A DNA stretch of 64,000 bases, from NCBI RefSeq assembly GCF_016862515.1, contig NZ_BONC01000030.1, forward strand, positions 1-64,000, in the 5' to 3' direction. Numbering within the stretch: the stretch's first letter is position 1; each line of letters opens with the position of its first letter. The position numbers and the translations under genes are program-made. This DNA is from Asanoa iriomotensis. GTDB lineage: Bacteria; Actinomycetota; Actinomycetes; Mycobacteriales; Micromonosporaceae. Under the pieces are notes generated by a model, which made no database searches, was not told the origin of the DNA, and was given only the letters and a program-made list of their open reading frames with translations. Positions 63,970 to 64,000 of this stretch are shown here, one piece after another.

Positions 63970-64000
63970 CCTGACCCTCCTTGATGGACGCCGCGACGAT
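63962..64000 (-). CDS. C-terminal end of an upstream gene, probably the sugar ABC transporter ATPase
   Basis: The last 12 residues (IVAASIKEGQDA) and the stop of a gene running off the right edge overlap the start of the first permease by eight bases. Operon order in RbsA-type systems suggests the ATPase; the visible part is too short to prove it. Confidence 0.55.
   Translation of the reverse strand: MVAASIKEGQDA

Overview
The window is high-GC actinobacterial DNA. GTG starts are common, intergenic spaces are short, and there are SARP regulators, Tat and Sec secreted hydrolases, and actinobacterial families such as DUF2277 and a DUF5317-like protein. A filamentous actinomycete fits best. Micromonosporaceae is my guess from gene style and rests on no marker gene. 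I saw no rRNA, tRNA or CRISPR array.

Layout. 0-6 kb: a sulfotransferase, then a TetR-controlled efflux operon with a clear palindromic operator, flanked by two copies of a non-coding stem-loop repeat (1578-1741, 5689-5850). 6-12.5 kb: a Tat-exported subtilase with a C-terminal autotransporter-type beta repeat, a MauE-like membrane protein, then decayed DNA holding remnants of a serpin, an IS630 transposase and an MFS pump around one intact unknown gene. 12.5-24.8 kb: a secreted GH95 alpha-L-fucosidase, a multicopper oxidase with a small membrane protein, a DUF1963 protein, and a secreted M64 metalloprotease followed by a frameshifted secreted protein.

22.9-43 kb is the main interest: a RiPP (ribosomally made, modified peptide) locus in two modules. 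Module 1 (plus strand) has a Cys/Thr/Ser-rich precursor (24924), a DUF692 metal-dependent oxidase (MNIO), its partner protein, a glycosyltransferase fused to a partner-like domain and a PqqD-like peptide-binding domain, and a full-length LanB dehydratase. A prolyl-oligopeptidase is divergent from the precursor. Module 2 has a Cys-free 48-residue precursor (34099) whose core is two MTGTGTAPA repeats. Around it are an MFS exporter and a methyltransferase on one side, and a SARP-ABC transporter-LanB operon on the other. Both leaders share an F-x-L-[D/E]-[I/L] motif. There is no LanC cyclase in the window. A 16-bp motif (CTACACRYSGGRTACR) stands in front of both precursors and between the two SARP genes, tying the locus into one regulon.

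43-64 kb is more ordinary: a LysR regulator with a GyrI-like and an AlkD-like gene, a secreted GH20 hexosaminidase, several small enzymes, a secreted SGNH hydrolase with a ricin-type lectin, a DUF5317-like gene overlapping a 31-residue peptide gene, an O-methyltransferase with a His-rich repeat insertion, a BtrH-like protein, and a sugar ABC transporter operon with an SMP-30 lactonase running off the right edge.
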